Shown piece after piece: positions 51,194 through 59,745 of a stretch of 64,000 nt of DNA (positions are counted from its first letter, which is position 1; every line of letters starts with the position of its first letter). Both the position numbers and the translations under genes were made by a program. Origin of the DNA: Nanogingivalis sp963517825. Its GTDB lineage: Bacteria > Patescibacteriota > Saccharimonadia > Saccharimonadales > Saccharimonadaceae. Below the pieces are notes generated by a model. That model searched no databases. It had not been told where the DNA came from and saw nothing but the letters and a program-made list of their open reading frames with translations. Where the stretch lies: positions 62,001 through 126,000 of the forward strand of contig CAUQGB010000001.1 of NCBI GenBank assembly GCA_963517825.1. The letters run 5' to 3'.

Positions 51194-52753
51194 TTACAAA
51201 TTTTGCTTAATTTTTTCAGCTAATTTTTCGCCAACTATTTTCGAAATCTCACTAACTGGAGCTTCACGAATTCGCTTCACCGAGCCAAATTTACGCAATA
51301 ATTTTGCTCGTGTTTTTGCGCCAACTCCATCAATTTTTTCTAAAATATTCTGCGTTTGCTTTTTTGTGCGCAAATTCGAATGATAGTTAATCGCAAATCT
51401 ATGCGATTCATCACGAATTCGCTGAAAAAGTTTAGTTAAATCGCTAAACTCTGAATTATTCTCACCTAGCAAGTTGCGAGCATGTCCATGCGAATGACTT
51501 TGCGATAAATGTAAATTCAAAACCAGAAAATCGCCTTCACGCCGAACTGAAAAATATTCACCTTTTTTAGCTAAATTTTTATTAAGCCAATCCGTTTTTA
51601 GATTAGTATTTCTAGTATCAAAAATAATTTCCTCATCACGCTTAGCTATTCCAATTGCTAAAATATCGCTCGGCAAAACTTCTAACGCCGCGCTCAATTG
51701 GCCTTTTCCGCCATCAATCAAGACTAAATCGGGCCGTGCCCATTTTTCATTACGTTTCGAAAAACGCCTCATTAAAACTTCTTTCATATGTAAAAAATCA
51801 TCATTTCCACCAGTAGTCATTTTAAATTTTCGATACTCGCGTTTATCGCTTAAGCCGTTCGAAAGAACCACCATAGAGGCCACATTATTTTCACCTCCTG
51901 TGTGTGAAATATCATAAGCCTCAATTCGCCGCGGAGGATTTTTAAGAGAAAGAATTTCTGCCAATTTCGAAAGCGCATGATCTTTAGAGATATCCAAAAA
52001 CTCCTCATTCGAAAAAATAACCTGCCTACCAAGCTCACTCAAATCTCGCAACTGATTGCGTTTTTTTACCGCCATTTCAAAATTCTGTTCACTAGCAAAA
52101 TCAAACATTTCTTTTTCAATTTCAAGCTGGAGCATTTTTCGCTCGCCCTTCAAATACCTTGCGAGTTGCTGCAAATTGCGCTTATATTCAGCCTTTTTTT
52201 GATTAAATTCATGCGAGTCTTGCTCGAAATTTTCCAACCCTGGTGTTAATCCAATCTGGAAATCTAAACTATTTTTTGCTGGCATCTTTTCGCTCAAATA
52301 GTACGGAAAAACTTTTCGAAGCAACCGCACCGATTTTTTTACCGCATTTGAATTATAAAATGGTCCAAAATATTCCGCCGAATCGTCAAGCGGATTTTTG
52401 GTAAAACTGATGTGTGGAATTTTATCACGAAAGCCAATTCGCACATAAGTTGGTGATTTATCATCCCGCAAAAGAATATTATATTGAGGTTTATAGCGTT
52501 TAATCATCTCGCTTTCCAAAAAAAGCGCATCCATTTCAGTTTCAACTTCAATCCAATCGGTCATCGCTATTTCTGCCACCAAAGCTTGCGTTTTCGAATC
52601 TTTACCTCGTGAATTTTGAAAATATTGCCGAACACGATTCTTTAAATTTGCCGCTTTTCCAACATAAATAATTTCGTCTTTCGAATTTTTATGAAAATAA
52701 ACGCCAGCAGAATTTGGCAGTTTTTTTAGCTTTTTCGAAAGTTGTTTGTTCAT
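51194..52753 (-). CDS. uvrC: Excinuclease ABC subunit UvrC
   Basis: 519 aa. The N-terminal GIY-YIG nuclease (AGVYFHKNSKDEIIYVGKA, residues about 17-35), UVR motif region (about 205-240), the RNase H-like endonuclease (EAYDISHTGGENNVASMVV, LVLIDGGKGQL) and a C-terminal helix-hairpin-helix (IDGVGAKTRAKLLRKFGS). It makes both incisions in nucleotide excision repair with UvrA and UvrB. About 80 residues shorter than E. coli. TATAAT at 52762-52767 ends 8 nt before ATG. Confidence 0.96.
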   Translation of the reverse strand: MNKQLSKKLKKLPNSAGVYFHKNSKDEIIYVGKAANLKNRVRQYFQNSRGKDSKTQALVAEIAMTDWIEVETEMDALFLESEMIKRYKPQYNILLRDDKSPTYVRIGFRDKIPHISFTKNPLDDSAEYFGPFYNSNAVKKSVRLLRKVFPYYLSEKMPAKNSLDFQIGLTPGLENFEQDSHEFNQKKAEYKRNLQQLARYLKGERKMLQLEIEKEMFDFASEQNFEMAVKKRNQLRDLSELGRQVIFSNEEFLDISKDHALSKLAEILSLKNPPRRIEAYDISHTGGENNVASMVVLSNGLSDKREYRKFKMTTGGNDDFLHMKEVLMRRFSKRNEKWARPDLVLIDGGKGQLSAALEVLPSDILAIGIAKRDEEIIFDTRNTNLKTDWLNKNLAKKGEYFSVRREGDFLVLNLHLSQSHSHGHARNLLGENNSEFSDLTKLFQRIRDESHRFAINYHSNLRTKKQTQNILEKIDGVGAKTRAKLLRKFGSVKRIREAPVSEISKIVGEKLAEKIKQNL

Positions 52754-52814
52754 CTTCTATTATTATATCATTTTATGTTTTTTATAAAAACTATTTATTA
52801 CTTTAATGATGTGT

Positions 52815-52820
52815 TATAAT
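52815..52820 (+). promoter_or_regulatory. -10 box of the 39-aa micro-gene
   Basis: TATAAT; the -35 region is weak. The leader holds a hairpin AAGATA-AAATC-TATCTT (about 52840-52856). Confidence 0.5.
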
Positions 52821-52894
52821 TAAATCATAGGCTGCATTTAAGATAAAATCTATCTTGAAAATGAACCTCAACCTTTAGAAAGTAGGTGAATAAT

Positions 52895-53014
52895 ATGGAA
52901 AAAACTGAAAAAGGAAAAGACATGGAGCCTATCTATGTTAAATTATCGACAGGGCAACATATAGTTTTTAGACCCTGCGAACAATCAAAAAAGGATAGCA
53001 CCCGCACAACTTAG
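52895..53014 (+). CDS. Micro-protein, 39 aa
   Basis: MEKTEKGKDMEPIYVKLSTG followed by QHIVFRPCEQSKKDSTRTT. Polar, one cysteine, no membrane helix. A weak AGGTGA ribosome site 7 nt before ATG, a -10 box 75 nt upstream and an immediate terminator support it. Function unknown. The rest of the 52754-53226 gap holds only its leader, its terminator and the next promoter. Confidence 0.5.
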   Translation: MEKTEKGKDMEPIYVKLSTGQHIVFRPCEQSKKDSTRTT

Positions 53015-53043
53015 GCCACCTAATTTTGGTGGCTTTATTTTTT
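53015..53043 (+). terminator. Terminator of the 39-aa gene
   Basis: GCCACC-TAATTTT-GGTGGC hairpin with a T-rich tail. Confidence 0.85.
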
Positions 53044-53226
53044 CAAAAAATAAATTCATTACATATTAGATCATTATAAACTGAATCAAGCAAATTTAAC
53101 ATAAAATCAATCTGTTTTGTTAAAAATTTTAGCAATATTTTTTGCAAATATAAAGCAAACTTGGTAGCTGCAATTGAGTCTTTTTTATATAATTAGTGTA
53201 TAATATTTAATATGAAAGGACAAAAA

Positions 53227-54138
53227 ATGTTTAGTCAAAATTTGCAAAAGCTGCGTGCTTCAAAAAATATTTCACAAGAACAACTTGCCGATAAAATTGG
53301 AGTTTCGCGACAATCGGTTTCAGCCTGGGAAAGTGGAAAATCTTCACCAGAGCTTGAAAAGTTGGTTGCTATAAGTAATCTTTTCAATGTTAGTTTGGAT
53401 GAATTAACTGGTGAAATTTCAACCAAGAAAATAGATTTTGATGAAGAAGACTATAATAAAACTTATAGAAAAATTGCTATAATCCGATCTTTAGGAATTT
53501 TTATTTTATTCTTAGGAATCGCCTTTGCTACTTTTTCTTCAGGATATGACTTTAGAATGCGACAATCTCTACTATCAGATTCGATGCCAGACTTCTCTAT
53601 ACTTTCCGGTATCGTTCTAATGTTGTCCCTAGCAATCGCAGTACCATTGTTCATCCTTGCTAGAAACTTTGATAAAACAGCAATTGAAAATCTTGTCGAA
53701 TCTAATACAAAAATTAACGAAGTTTTTTCGAAAAAAGAAATTCAAAACGCTGAAAGTATCGAAAGTTTTAGCAAAATGGCTCTCGTTTCGATACTATTCA
53801 TTGCTATAGCTAGCCATCAAGTTATCTACAATTTCACAAATCTAGGTGGAAGAACTGCGTCAACGATTTTCATGCTTCTACTTGGAATTGGACTTTCTAT
53901 ATCAACCTATGGTAATTCTACTTTTGCTAAAATTAGCAACTTTAACGAAATCGAAAGTGAAAATAAAGAGAAAAATCGAAAAATTGGCCTTTTCGCGGCT
54001 ATTACAATGATGTCGATTACAGCGATTTATCTAACTTATAGTTTTATCACCAATGATTGGTCTTCAGCAAGAATTTTTTATCCTGTAGGCGGTATCGCAG
54101 TTGGAATTTTTGCAGTAATCACCAACCATAAAAAATAA
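53227..54138 (+). CDS. XRE-family DNA-binding membrane protein
   Basis: 303 aa. An N-terminal helix-turn-helix of the Cro/CI type (about 1-60: QLADKIGVSRQSVSAWESGKSSPELEKLVAISNLFNVSLDEL), then about six hydrophobic helices. This layout suits a regulator tethered to the membrane that may sense envelope state. Start: ATG 53227 has AAAGGA upstream; ATG 53212, five codons earlier, is 7 nt after TATAAT (53199-53204), so leaderless initiation there is equally possible. Monocistronic, convergent with the aldolase gene. Confidence 0.8.
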   Translation: MFSQNLQKLRASKNISQEQLADKIGVSRQSVSAWESGKSSPELEKLVAISNLFNVSLDELTGEISTKKIDFDEEDYNKTYRKIAIIRSLGIFILFLGIAFATFSSGYDFRMRQSLLSDSMPDFSILSGIVLMLSLAIAVPLFILARNFDKTAIENLVESNTKINEVFSKKEIQNAESIESFSKMALVSILFIAIASHQVIYNFTNLGGRTASTIFMLLLGIGLSISTYGNSTFAKISNFNEIESENKEKNRKIGLFAAITMMSITAIYLTYSFITNDWSSARIFYPVGGIAVGIFAVITNHKK

Positions 54139-54144
54139 ATAACG

Positions 54145-54178
54145 AAAAACGCTCAATTTATAAACTGAGCGTTTTATA
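54145..54178. terminator. Bidirectional terminator
   Basis: AAAACGCTCA / TGAGCGTTTT perfect 10-bp inverted repeat between two convergent genes. Confidence 0.88.
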
Positions 54179-54188
54179 TTTTCGAAAA

Positions 54189-56087
54189 TTAGTTTTTATA
54201 TAGTGCGTGCGAGTTTGCTGCAACACGTTCAAGAAACAATAGTTGTGCCTGAGAAACGTTTTCAGCTTTACCAGCCCAAGCTTGCAATGCAGGCAATTGA
54301 AGTGCTCTAGCGTAGCTATATGTAACTCCCCAATCAAATGGACCAAGATTTGTAATTTCTTGCAAATTATCTGTTGCTCGAGTCGGTGTTTGGCCACCAG
54401 ACAAGAATACAACACCCGCTAATTCTTTAGGAACAGAATTTTTCAAGGCCGCAATAGTTTCGCGTGCAACTTCTCTTGAAGATGATTGAATTTCATTTTC
54501 AGAACCAGCAAGAACCATACTTGTTTTTAAGATTGTTCCAGCAAGATCAACTTTAAAGATTTCTAATTCTTTAAACAAACTCTTCAAAATCTTTTCAGTA
54601 ATCTCACGACACTGTTTTATCGTATGATTTCCTGAATAAACAACTTCTGGCTCTACAATCGGTACAATTCCATATTTTTGACAAGCTTTCGCATATTGAG
54701 CCAAAATTCGTAAATTTGCCTCAATGGCAGCACCGCTCGGAGTTCCTTTTTCTTTATTTATTTCAAAAGCAACTCGCCATTTTGCAAAGTCAATATTCAT
54801 TTTTGAATATTTTTTAAGCTTTTGATCCAAAGAATCTAGACCTACAGAAATAGTCTCATCCTCAAAACCAGCTAAAGGTCGAAGTCCACCATCAAGTTTA
54901 ACCCCAACTAAAATATCTCGGTTTTTTAGATATTCAACAAAATTAACACCTTCAGAAGTATTTTGTTCAACAGTTTCTTCAAATAGAATAATTCCGCTTA
55001 AATAATTCTCGATATCTTGAGTTTTAAAGAACATTTCCCTATAAGCTCGGCGATTTTCAAAATTATCTTCAACGCCAATACTTTCAAACTTTTTATGGAT
55101 ATTTCCACCAGATTCATCCGCTGCAAAAATTCCTTTTGGTCGAGCGACTAGGCTTGATGCAACTTTATGTAATCTTCCTTTAATATCCGGCGTATCACTT
55201 ATGATTTCAACTGGTAATTCATAGTTTTTACGATTTAGGATTTGTTGCGCATAAAAAGGTTTTAGAACATCATTAAAATCTGATTTATTCGCAATTGTTA
55301 GCGCTAGCCGCAAACTCTCTTCTAAATTTGAAGCGTTCGAAAAGTTTTCAGCCACAAAAGCAGCTTGAAAAATATTACTCTGATAAAAAGAATTCAATCC
55401 AAAATCGGCTTCCGCGCTAGCAATTTTTTCTTTATTTCCAACAACTATTTTAGCTCCGTCAAAAATAACTACACTACGGACACCAACCTTCAATAAAGAT
55501 TCCACAACGGTTTGGTAATTGGAGTAGTCGATTAGATCGCTTAAATTTTGTTTTCGAAAATCTACAAAAACTAAATTCGCTCGAACAAAAAGTTCCCTTG
55601 ATAAGTCTTGATCTAGATCAGCAATGTTATAAACCAGCTCGATTTGTCGGTTTTCAGATAGATACTTTCGAAAATCCATCAAATAAGATTCCGAAAAGTT
55701 TGTATCCGCGATATAGATTAAGTCTGGCGCATAAGGTGGAGAATTCCATTTTGTTTCGCGCGGATTACTTGTTAAGATAAAACTCTTGCCCTTATATGAA
55801 ACGATAAACCGTTCAACTAAAGAATCGTTAATTTCACTATATTCAAATTGAGATATCCCTTTTGGATTAGCATTTGAAAAAGCCTTGAAGTGAGCGGCAG
55901 TAAAAATCTTCTCGCTTAAAATTGTACCACCAAAAATACCAGCTTTCTTTTTATAATTCAAAGTAGAGTCATCAAAAGTTAAATCATAATGAAAATCATT
56001 AAGTTCATCTTTGTATATTTTTTGATCTTGAATATCTAGAAAACTGTCTTTTGTTGCATTTCCAATCGATAGAATCGTCGGTTTCAT
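54189..56087 (-). CDS. Fusion of a degenerate PfkB-like domain with class I fructose-bisphosphate aldolase
   Basis: 632 aa. Residues about 300-632 are a complete class I aldolase: FAADESGGNIHKKF, VGVKLDGGL, VEPEVVYSGNHT, and GTILKTSMVLAG with Lys521 at the expected Schiff-base position. Residues 1-290 have the ribokinase/PfkB outline (ILSIGNATKD start, GIFGGT near 50, VRSVVIFDGAK) but the catalytic GAGD near residue 235 reads YQSN, so kinase activity is probably lost. The fusion joins a relic of phosphofructokinase-type fold to the next glycolytic enzyme; the domain may now bind a ligand. AGGTGGGAA precedes ATG. Confidence 0.85.
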   Translation of the reverse strand: MKPTILSIGNATKDSFLDIQDQKIYKDELNDFHYDLTFDDSTLNYKKKAGIFGGTILSEKIFTAAHFKAFSNANPKGISQFEYSEINDSLVERFIVSYKGKSFILTSNPRETKWNSPPYAPDLIYIADTNFSESYLMDFRKYLSENRQIELVYNIADLDQDLSRELFVRANLVFVDFRKQNLSDLIDYSNYQTVVESLLKVGVRSVVIFDGAKIVVGNKEKIASAEADFGLNSFYQSNIFQAAFVAENFSNASNLEESLRLALTIANKSDFNDVLKPFYAQQILNRKNYELPVEIISDTPDIKGRLHKVASSLVARPKGIFAADESGGNIHKKFESIGVEDNFENRRAYREMFFKTQDIENYLSGIILFEETVEQNTSEGVNFVEYLKNRDILVGVKLDGGLRPLAGFEDETISVGLDSLDQKLKKYSKMNIDFAKWRVAFEINKEKGTPSGAAIEANLRILAQYAKACQKYGIVPIVEPEVVYSGNHTIKQCREITEKILKSLFKELEIFKVDLAGTILKTSMVLAGSENEIQSSSREVARETIAALKNSVPKELAGVVFLSGGQTPTRATDNLQEITNLGPFDWGVTYSYARALQLPALQAWAGKAENVSQAQLLFLERVAANSHALYKN

Positions 56088-56152
56088 TTCCCACCTTTAA
56101 AAATTATTATGCTTTTGTTTAATTATAACAAATTTTTAGCACCAACGCAAAT

Positions 56153-57478
56153 CTAAAGATTAAACAAGTCGTTTAAGCTTTCCGCAACAGTTGGATGTGT
56201 AAAGATTTGATCTCGCAAAACTGTATAATCCAGATTAGCATCAATTGCAGTTTTTACAATGTTTATCACTTCTGGCGAATTATAACAGAACAAAGCTGCG
56301 CCTAAAATTTTATTCGTCTGCGCATCAACTACAGCTCGCAAAAGTCCCGTTGTCTTAAACTCAAGTTGAAGTTTCGGAACCGCTGCAGCTGGAATTTCTT
56401 TCACTTTAATTTCGAAACCTTCTGCTAGGGCTTGCTTTTCAGTTAAACCAACTTTCGAAAATGGAACCTGCAAGAAAACTGAATTTGGCAAGTTTTTGCG
56501 GTTGTTTAAAGAATATTCACCATTGCCATAAAATTGCGAGCGCAAAATTCGAAAATCATCTAGAGAAGCATATGTGAATTGTTCTTTTCCGCGCACATCG
56601 CCAACTGCCCAAACTTTTGGATTTGAAGTTTGAAGTTTTTTATCCGTCCAAATTCCACCATTTTCAAGCGTTTCAATTCCCGCTTTTTCAAGATTTAATT
56701 TCGAGATTGCAGGTTTTCTTCCGACTGAAATCAACACCTTATCAAACGCAAAATTTTCGCCATTATTTTTCACTAGAATTCCATTTTCAGTATTTTCGAA
56801 AGCTTCAATATTTGCGTTAAACTCAAAATTAACACCTTGAGAAACTAGAAAATTAAAAATCGCTTTTTGCATCGAGTCATCTTCATTGGCCAAAATTTTA
56901 TCACCTCGTTCGAAAATTGTTACTTTTGTACCCAACTTCGCAAAAGTCGATGCAAATTCTAAACCAATAAATCCACCGCCAATGATTGCTAGACTATCAA
57001 TTTTTTCTTGGTTATCAAGAAGTTCCGTACTTGTAAAGATTTTTGAATTTTGCAAACCTTCTTCAATTCCTTCAATTTTAGGAATAAAACTTTCCGCACC
57101 AGTATTAATGATAATTTTATCAGCCGAGAGCTCAAGTTTTTCGCCATTTGATTCAACTAAAACTGTATTTTCATCCAAAAATGAGCCAAAGCCATCAAAA
57201 ACCGTAACCGAATCGTTATTAGCCAACATATGATAATTTTTTGAGTTCAACCGCTTAACAACGTCATTTTTACGCAAAATCGCTTCTTCAAAAGTTAAAT
57301 TTTCACTCGCCGCAACTGCTAAAGTTTTAGTTGGAATACAAGCAATATTAATACAAGTTCCGCCATACATTTTCGAAGATTTTTCGATCAGAGCAACTTT
57401 TTCACCTTTATTTGCTGCCAAAACCGCTAGCGTTTTTCCAGCTTTTCCAAAACCAATTATAATTTTATCAAATTTCAT
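56153..57478 (-). CDS. RclA-like flavoprotein disulfide reductase
   Basis: 441 aa. FAD motif IIGFGKAGKTLA, intact redox pair in GGTCINIACIP (Cys42, Cys47), NAD(P)H motif IIGGGFIGLEFAST and the C-terminal IFTHPTVAESLNDLF. The ending and overall form resemble RclA / hypothiocyanite-reductase-type enzymes, which protect host-associated bacteria from HOCl or HOSCN; a mercuric reductase or lipoamide dehydrogenase role is less likely (no MerA cysteines, no lipoyl partner nearby). AGAGGT precedes ATG. Contrast with the cysteine-less homologue at 46441-47814. Confidence 0.85.
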   Translation of the reverse strand: MKFDKIIIGFGKAGKTLAVLAANKGEKVALIEKSSKMYGGTCINIACIPTKTLAVAASENLTFEEAILRKNDVVKRLNSKNYHMLANNDSVTVFDGFGSFLDENTVLVESNGEKLELSADKIIINTGAESFIPKIEGIEEGLQNSKIFTSTELLDNQEKIDSLAIIGGGFIGLEFASTFAKLGTKVTIFERGDKILANEDDSMQKAIFNFLVSQGVNFEFNANIEAFENTENGILVKNNGENFAFDKVLISVGRKPAISKLNLEKAGIETLENGGIWTDKKLQTSNPKVWAVGDVRGKEQFTYASLDDFRILRSQFYGNGEYSLNNRKNLPNSVFLQVPFSKVGLTEKQALAEGFEIKVKEIPAAAVPKLQLEFKTTGLLRAVVDAQTNKILGAALFCYNSPEVINIVKTAIDANLDYTVLRDQIFTHPTVAESLNDLFNL

Positions 57479-57537
57479 CTTTACCTCTTTTCTATTTCTA
57501 TTTTATCATATTTGACTTAGAAAAATCTTAAATTAAA

Positions 57538-57562
57538 AAGAAAAACCCCCGAATTTTCGGGA
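57538..57562 (-). terminator. Terminator of tRNA-Asn
   Basis: CCCGAA-AA-TTCGGG hairpin followed by T5 on the minus strand. Confidence 0.8.
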
Positions 57563-57570
57563 GATTTTCT

Positions 57571-57645
57571 TGGCTCCGGCAGCTGGGCTCGAACCAGCGA
57601 CCTATTGGTTAACAGCCAACCGCTCTACCACTGAGCTATGCCGGA
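57571..57645 (-). tRNA. tRNA-Asn (anticodon GTT)
   Basis: 75 nt with CCA. Acceptor TCCGGCA / TGCCGGA, anticodon loop CTGTTAA, T stem GCTGG / CCAGC, discriminator G73. Confidence 0.95.
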
Positions 57646-57711
57646 ATAATAGTTATATTATACATGAATATTTTCGAAATATCAAGACTTTTTTATAATT
57701 TTCTAAAAAAT

Positions 57712-57743
57712 AAAATTGACCCGCATTTCTACAGGTCAATTTT
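57712..57743 (-). terminator. Terminator of the PadR-PspC-ABC operon
   Basis: AAAATTGACC / GGTCAATTTT 10-bp stem, with T run on the minus strand, just after the permease stop. Confidence 0.85.
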
Positions 57744-57750
57744 CAATATT

Positions 57751-59052
57751 TTATTCAGTTCGAAGAGCTTCGATTGGATTCATTTTTGCAGCTTTTCGGG
57801 CTGGAAGATATCCCGAAAGAATTGAAATTATCATCAAAACAAGCACCAATAAAATCCAGGCCAACCAATGCGGCTGAAGAAGATTTGTATCCACCCCAGC
57901 TGCATTTTGTAGTTTTAAGGCATTTTTAATTACTGGGTTTAAGAAAGTTATTCCATAAGCAACAACAACTCCAATAATTCCGCCAATCAAGCCAATTAAC
58001 GCTGCTTCATATCTGAAAAGTTTCGAAACATCACTTTTACGCATTCCGAGTGATTTCATTAAGCCAATTTGCGAAGTTCGCTCCAAGACTGAAATATATT
58101 GAGTATTTATAATTCCAAAAACTGCTGCCAAAAGAGTTAAAAACCCAAATCCAGCAAGTCCAGCCGATATTGCATTAATTCCTGCTTGAACAATAGCTTT
58201 ATCATCCGCAAAAGTTGAAACATCATAGTAGCTTCCACCATTTAAAGCTAAAATATCTTTTTTAATTTCATCAACCGTCCGGCTTCCATCTGTTGTTACG
58301 CTCAAACTATAAAATTGAGGATCCCTATCATTCTGCTTGGTAGCAATTGCCAAACCGTCACTGTTTTCTATCCAGAAATTACCTTTATAGCTGAAAGTTG
58401 TCTCTGTTTTTCCGGCATCGACTGCTTGGATTTCGAAAGTTTTTTCAAAAATTTGACCTTTCGAATCTTTAAATTCCAAGATAACTTTTTTACCTATAAT
58501 ATCCTCGGGTTTTTTGCCGCCAAGAACTTCAACATAAGCTTTTGGTGCAACAATTTTACCAGCATCAATTTGGTTATTTTTATCAAGCTTTCCAGCCGAA
58601 AGCTCCATTTCTTGCTCGTCATTTTTAGTTGCAATACCAACATCATATTTTTCGCCATTCTCTATTCGAACTGTTTCGGCGCTTACTGGTATTGCTGGTG
58701 AAGCCTTTCGAACACCTTTTACTTTCGAAATTTTATTTAGATCTTCTTTGCTAATTATTCGTGATTTAATACTTTCTTCTGCTTGAGTTTTTTCAAAATC
58801 CTCACGTGTTGTTGAAATCTTATTCGGTGCATATGGATCTCGAGCTTTAACAGCACGAATTACCGTTAAGGCTCTTTGGTCACCGATTTTATTAGCTAAA
58901 CTTTCAACATATGCGTTTCCACCTTTCGCTGCAGCTATTGCGACCGCCACTGTTGTTGCCCCAACTGCAATCGCAAGGCTTGTTAAAATTGTTCGTTTCT
59001 TTGCTAGACGAAGACTCTTTCCAGCTCGTCTAATAATATCAATCCTACGCAT
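57751..59052 (-). CDS. ABC transporter permease, FtsX/MacB type
   Basis: 433 aa. One N-terminal membrane helix (about 21-42), a large external domain (about 45-280) and three C-terminal helices with the FtsX-domain sequence ISVLERTSQIGLMKSLGMRKSDV, ending PARKAAKMNPIEALRTE. Such permeases act in envelope stress or export of lipids or peptides rather than classical uptake. Overlaps its ATPase gene by 8 nt and is last in the operon. Confidence 0.92.
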   Translation of the reverse strand: MRRIDIIRRAGKSLRLAKKRTILTSLAIAVGATTVAVAIAAAKGGNAYVESLANKIGDQRALTVIRAVKARDPYAPNKISTTREDFEKTQAEESIKSRIISKEDLNKISKVKGVRKASPAIPVSAETVRIENGEKYDVGIATKNDEQEMELSAGKLDKNNQIDAGKIVAPKAYVEVLGGKKPEDIIGKKVILEFKDSKGQIFEKTFEIQAVDAGKTETTFSYKGNFWIENSDGLAIATKQNDRDPQFYSLSVTTDGSRTVDEIKKDILALNGGSYYDVSTFADDKAIVQAGINAISAGLAGFGFLTLLAAVFGIINTQYISVLERTSQIGLMKSLGMRKSDVSKLFRYEAALIGLIGGIIGVVVAYGITFLNPVIKNALKLQNAAGVDTNLLQPHWLAWILLVLVLMIISILSGYLPARKAAKMNPIEALRTE

Positions 59053-59731
59053 TTTTTACTCCTTCAATCTGTTCAACTTTTCCGTCTTTAATTCGAATTC
59101 GAATATCACATTTTTCTGCCAATTCTTCATCATGCGTAACAATTAACAGCGTTGCTTTAGAATTCTTATTATATTCGAAAAGCATTTTTTCAATCTTGGC
59201 GCTTGTGATCGAATCAAGATTTCCAGTCGGTTCATCCGCAAAAATTATTTCTGGCGAATTCGCAATCGCCCGCGCAATCGCCAAACGCTGTTTTTGCCCA
59301 CCCGAAAGATCACGAGCCGGTGTTTTGATTTTATCCTCCAAGCCAACTGCTTTTAGAGAATTTTCAATAATCTCTTTTCGCCGAAAAATTGGCTCTTCAG
59401 CAATTTCAAGCGGCAAACTTACATTTTCGAAACAAGTTTCATTGCCTTGCACAAAAAAGCTTTGAAAAATAAATCCCATTTTTTTCGAACGAAATTTATC
59501 AATATATTTCTGCTTCATTGAAAGAATATTCACGCCATCTATCAAAACTTCACCTTCTTCTGGCGCATCCAAACCGCTCATCGCGTGAATCAATGTTGAT
59601 TTTCCGCTTCCCGATTTTCCAATAATTGCCACGCTTGCACCTTTTGGAATTTTAAAACTTACATCTTTTAAAGCTTGAAAACAATTTTTCTTTTTACCGT
59701 AAGTTTTTGAAATATTTCGAACTTCAATCAT
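59045..59731 (-). CDS. ABC transporter ATP-binding protein, MacB/LolD type
   Basis: 228 aa. Walker A IGKSGSGKSTLIHAMSGLD, Q-loop FIFQSFFVQG, signature LSGGQKQRLAIARAI, Walker B IIFADEPTGNLD and the H-loop VTHDEE. Pairs with the FtsX-type permease. AAGGAGCG precedes ATG. Confidence 0.95.
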   Translation of the reverse strand: MIEVRNISKTYGKKKNCFQALKDVSFKIPKGASVAIIGKSGSGKSTLIHAMSGLDAPEEGEVLIDGVNILSMKQKYIDKFRSKKMGFIFQSFFVQGNETCFENVSLPLEIAEEPIFRRKEIIENSLKAVGLEDKIKTPARDLSGGQKQRLAIARAIANSPEIIFADEPTGNLDSITSAKIEKMLFEYNKNSKATLLIVTHDEELAEKCDIRIRIKDGKVEQIEGVKNA

Positions 59732-59745
59732 ATCGCTCCTTTTAA

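Noticed and set aside
54189..56087. Annotation as an active phosphofructokinase plus aldolase
   Set aside because: The PfkB catalytic GAGD motif is replaced by YQSN, so kinase activity cannot be supported.
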